Assembly (NCBI GenBank): GCA_903901375.1
Contig: CAIUQV010000007.1
Location: 1 to 17,556, forward strand
Source: an uncultured Ignavibacteriota bacterium
GTDB taxonomy: Bacteria > Bacteroidota > Ignavibacteria > Tepidaquicellales > Tepidaquicellaceae
Length of the DNA: 17,556 bases
Direction: 5' to 3'
Shown: piece after piece, positions 15,371-17,556 of the stretch
Numbering within the stretch: position 1 is the first letter of the stretch
How the letters are laid out: each line of letters opens with the position of its first letter
The notes under the pieces: model-generated
The model's database searches: none
The model's input: the letters and a program-made list of their open reading frames with translations, nothing else
Told to the model about the DNA's origin: nothing
Made by a program: the position numbers and the translations under genes

Positions 15371-16479
15371 AGGATGCTGCATACTGGATATCCCTTGCAC
15401 ATTTGCCAAGGTGGAGAACAGCAAGGATAAATGAGTTAATAATAAAATTTCATCACGAATTAAAAATATCCGTAGAGGAATTCTTTTCAAAGGGAAGTAA
15501 TATCTGGCAGACAGAATACGGACTGAACGAAAAGGAAATATCCGACCTGAATAATACCAAGGCAGACGTGCCGAATAATTCTTTTCTCGCTGAGACGCTT
15601 GGCAATCAGGGTTTCGAGCTGATACCAATCATTTCAGAAGACTATTCACAAACTTTAAAGAGTAACCTTAAGATAAACTACAGTCCACCGCTTTTATACA
15701 TTAAAGGCGACAAACAAATATTCACTGAAAAATCCATAGCAGTAGTTGGTTCGCGTAATGCTTCGGCCAAGTCACTTCAGTTTACAGATAATATAGCAAA
15801 ACTTGCGAGCAAAGAATTTAAAGTTATAGTAAGCGGCTTTGCAAAGGGAGTTGACAAGCAGGCGCTTGATTCATCTATCAAACATATTGGAAGAAGTATT
15901 ATAGTATTGCCGCAGGGAGTACTGACATTCGGCAAAGGATATCAGGAATATTACAGGCAGATAGTGAACGGAGAAGTATTAGTACTAAGCACTTTTCATC
16001 CGAAAGCACCGTGGATGGTAGAGCTTGCGATGGCACGTAATCCGATAATATACGGACTTGCAGATGAAATTTATGTTGCGGAATCCGATGAGAAAGGCGG
16101 AACGTGGTCGGGAGTTAAGGATGGACTGCGGAAAGAAAGGAAGATATACGTAAGGATGGCAGATGCTGATGAGAAAAATGCAAATGTAAAACTGATAGAG
16201 ATGGGTGCTATGCCTGTTGATTTTGACGGGAAAGTAATAGAAGAGTCGGGGGCAGTGAAAGAGAAGCTTGAATCGTTTGATGACATTCTGAGAAAGATAA
16301 TAGCGGAAGGGATTTACAGTGCTAAAGAAATATCTGCACGGATGAACTCGGACTGGAGTCCAAGGAAAGTTTCTGATTACCTGAAGAAGCTTGACTGGGT
16401 AGAAATGGTAAAGGTAAAGCAGACGACTAAATACAAACTTAAGCCTTCAGATGGCTCGGAACAGACGGAGTTGTTTTAG
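15364..16479 (+). CDS. Divergent DprA-family protein
   Basis: A 371-residue protein. The N-terminal part (about 5-60) resembles the helical domain of DprA. The Rossmann-like core (about 90-290) has SPPLLYIKGD, IAVVGSRNAS (125-134), VIVSGFAKGVDKQAL (154-168), IIVLPQGV (179-186) and MARNPIIYGLADEIYVAES (223-241). A winged-helix-like tail follows (about 305-358). Classic DprA loads RecA on incoming single-stranded DNA during transformation. This copy departs from it: GFA for GLA, KQAL for the usual AH, ARNPII for RNRII, and GGTWSG where GSLIT is usual. It overlaps the RecQ-PRTase gene, is probably translated with it, and is likely a specialised partner rather than the housekeeping transformation DprA. 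I therefore give no gene symbol. Confidence 0.88.
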   Translation: MLKDAAYWISLAHLPRWRTARINELIIKFHHELKISVEEFFSKGSNIWQTEYGLNEKEISDLNNTKADVPNNSFLAETLGNQGFELIPIISEDYSQTLKSNLKINYSPPLLYIKGDKQIFTEKSIAVVGSRNASAKSLQFTDNIAKLASKEFKVIVSGFAKGVDKQALDSSIKHIGRSIIVLPQGVLTFGKGYQEYYRQIVNGEVLVLSTFHPKAPWMVELAMARNPIIYGLADEIYVAESDEKGGTWSGVKDGLRKERKIYVRMADADEKNANVKLIEMGAMPVDFDGKVIEESGAVKEKLESFDDILRKIIAEGIYSAKEISARMNSDWSPRKVSDYLKKLDWVEMVKVKQTTKYKLKPSDGSEQTELF

Positions 16480-16772
16480 AGATTTGTGATTGAGAAAGGG
16501 AAAGAGATTTAAAAATAAAGATTGGCACACTGATAAAAACTGATATAGACTGATTTGCACTGATTATTTTTTAGGCAGAAGAGATTTACCACTAAAGCAC
16601 CAAAAGAGAAAAACACAAAGCAATAGATTTTTTCAGGCAGAAGAGATTTACCACCAAAACACCAAAACACTAAAAGAACAAAACACAAAAGAAGAGATTA
16701 CTCCCACAAATCACACAAATAATAGCGAATTAAAGATTAGTGATAATAAAATTATTTAAACTTTAAGATTAT
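16480..16772. repeat. Intergenic low-complexity repeat region, right of the RecQ-DprA pair
   Basis: No gene is visible. From 16529 there are four units of ACTGAT spaced exactly 10 bp apart (16529, 16539, 16549, 16559). Two copies of the core TTTTxAGGCAGAAGAGATT follow (about 16567 and 16629), each running into CACCAAAA-like 8-bp units; the second holds about five of them (16652-16691). The same core stands on the left of the RecQ-DprA pair. The region separates that pair from a convergent minus-strand gene and has no clear terminator hairpin. Confidence 0.65.
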
Positions 16773-17556
16773 TTAGTAGTTGGTGCCGTACATAATTCTG
16801 AGGATTTTCATTGTGAGGTCTTCGACGGGTGATTCCCGGAGAAGGCTGTTGTAATAGACGATGATGGTGCAGTTTTTTTCGTTGCTGTGGTACATTGATG
16901 TCATAAATCCCTGGAGCTCGCCGGAATGACCGTAGAATGTTCCGTGACGGAACAAGCCAAGTCCGTATGCATCGCGGTTTCCGAGATCATAAAAATCTTC
17001 CTTAAGTCTTTTCTGCTGAAGCGAGTCGGGAAGGAATCCACCTCCGATGAGCGTCTCTGCGTATTTCTGGAGTTCACGAGGTTTTGAATAAATTGAGCCG
17101 GCAGACCAGTACGTGGATAAATCAAAATACTCTGTGTAGTCCTGCCTTGGAAGGAATTCTGCGAAGTAATATCCCCTGCCATGATTGCCCGGAAGCTGAA
17201 TGCCAGAAGTTATAAAGCCAGTGTTCTGCAGCTGAAGGGGCTGAATGATGCGGTTATTAATTTCTGTCTCGAGAGAATTCCCTGTAACTTGCTGAATTAT
17301 TCTTCCTAGAAGTATTGTGTTTGTGTTTGAATAAGAAAATCCTTTTCCGGGAATAGAATCGAATCCGTTTGCAAATCCCCTGTTCACCAATTCTTCGGGA
17401 GTCCATATACGCGTAGGGTTTGCCCACATTTCGTTAAATAAACTCTGGTCAGTATAGTTTCGTATTCTGCTCGTCATATTGCAGAGCATTCTGATTGTGA
17501 TGCTGTCAGACTTTGGGTATTGAGGATAGAATTTCGAGAGTTTGTCGTTAAGAGCA
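16773..17556 (-). CDS. Class C beta-lactamase-type serine hydrolase, C-terminal part
   Basis: The frame is open through the right edge, so only the last 260 or so residues are seen. ALNDKLSKFYPQYPKSDSIT then IRMLCNMTS, at the edge, corresponds to the segment just after the catalytic SxxK, which must lie outside the window. The catalytic tyrosine motif YSN is encoded at 17325-17333 (in KGFSYSNTN), and HSG at 16920-16928 (in FYGHSGELQGF) stands at the KTG position. PF00144 members include class C beta-lactamases, D-Ala-D-Ala peptidases and esterases; HxG at the third motif is common in the esterase/peptidase members, so true beta-lactamase activity cannot be claimed. The ATG at 17489 is an internal methionine, not the start. 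Confidence 0.85.
   Translation of the reverse strand, partial: ALNDKLSKFYPQYPKSDSITIRMLCNMTSRIRNYTDQSLFNEMWANPTRIWTPEELVNRGFANGFDSIPGKGFSYSNTNTILLGRIIQQVTGNSLETEINNRIIQPLQLQNTGFITSGIQLPGNHGRGYYFAEFLPRQDYTEYFDLSTYWSAGSIYSKPRELQKYAETLIGGGFLPDSLQQKRLKEDFYDLGNRDAYGLGLFRHGTFYGHSGELQGFMTSMYHSNEKNCTIIVYYNSLLRESPVEDLTMKILRIMYGTNY

Noticed and set aside
16773..17489. Complete serine hydrolase starting at the ATG at 17489
   Set aside because: The frame continues with family-like sequence to the window edge and the catalytic SxxK is missing, so the gene is cut by the window.

Overview
The window is AT-rich (visibly well over 60% A+T) and encodes many outer-membrane beta-barrels. Most start codons lack a Shine-Dalgarno sequence, and a decayed beta-propeller gene sits at the left edge. 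Together these suggest the Bacteroidota/Chlorobiota (FCB) group; an Ignavibacteria-like lineage is my best guess. This is inference: there is no rRNA or marker gene to settle it. I see no tRNA, rRNA, CRISPR array, transposase or integrase.

Layout. (1) Positions 1-187, minus strand: a frameshifted fragment of a repetitive beta-propeller protein, followed by an AT-rich gap. (2) 458-3325: a sigma-54 enhancer-binding activator with two duplicated GAF domains, PAS domains, an AAA+ domain and a Fis-type HTH. (3) 3326-3674: an intergenic stretch with overlapping dyads about 100 bp upstream of a sigma-54-like -24/-12 element, so the activator may control the next gene. (4) 3675-11664: a run of co-directional envelope genes. 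They are a DUF1254/DUF1214 protein, a membrane protein flanked at both ends by pentapeptide repeats, a small secreted helical protein and a BamA-like barrel. After a hairpin come an ABM-fold monooxygenase-like protein, two further outer-membrane proteins, a DUF4239 bestrophin-like membrane protein and a fourth barrel. The spacing suggests three transcription units (3675-5024, 5092-7697, 7877-11664). (5) 11665-12558: about 0.9 kb of non-coding DNA with a long hairpin, a second sigma-54-like element and a degenerate direct repeat. (6) 12559-12999: a membrane-anchored TPR protein. (7) 13352-16479: a RecQ-like helicase fused to a phosphoribosyltransferase, overlapping a divergent DprA-family gene, bounded on both sides by the same family of intergenic repeats. 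(8) 16773 to the right edge, minus strand: the C-terminal part of a class C beta-lactamase-type serine hydrolase.

The best candidate for an under-described system is the RecQ-phosphoribosyltransferase plus DprA pair. A PRTase paired with a DprA-family protein recalls the ShosTA toxin-antitoxin/antiphage system, but here the PRTase is carried on a helicase whose RecQ zinc site is degenerate. The second candidate is the envelope cluster and its possible sigma-54 control.
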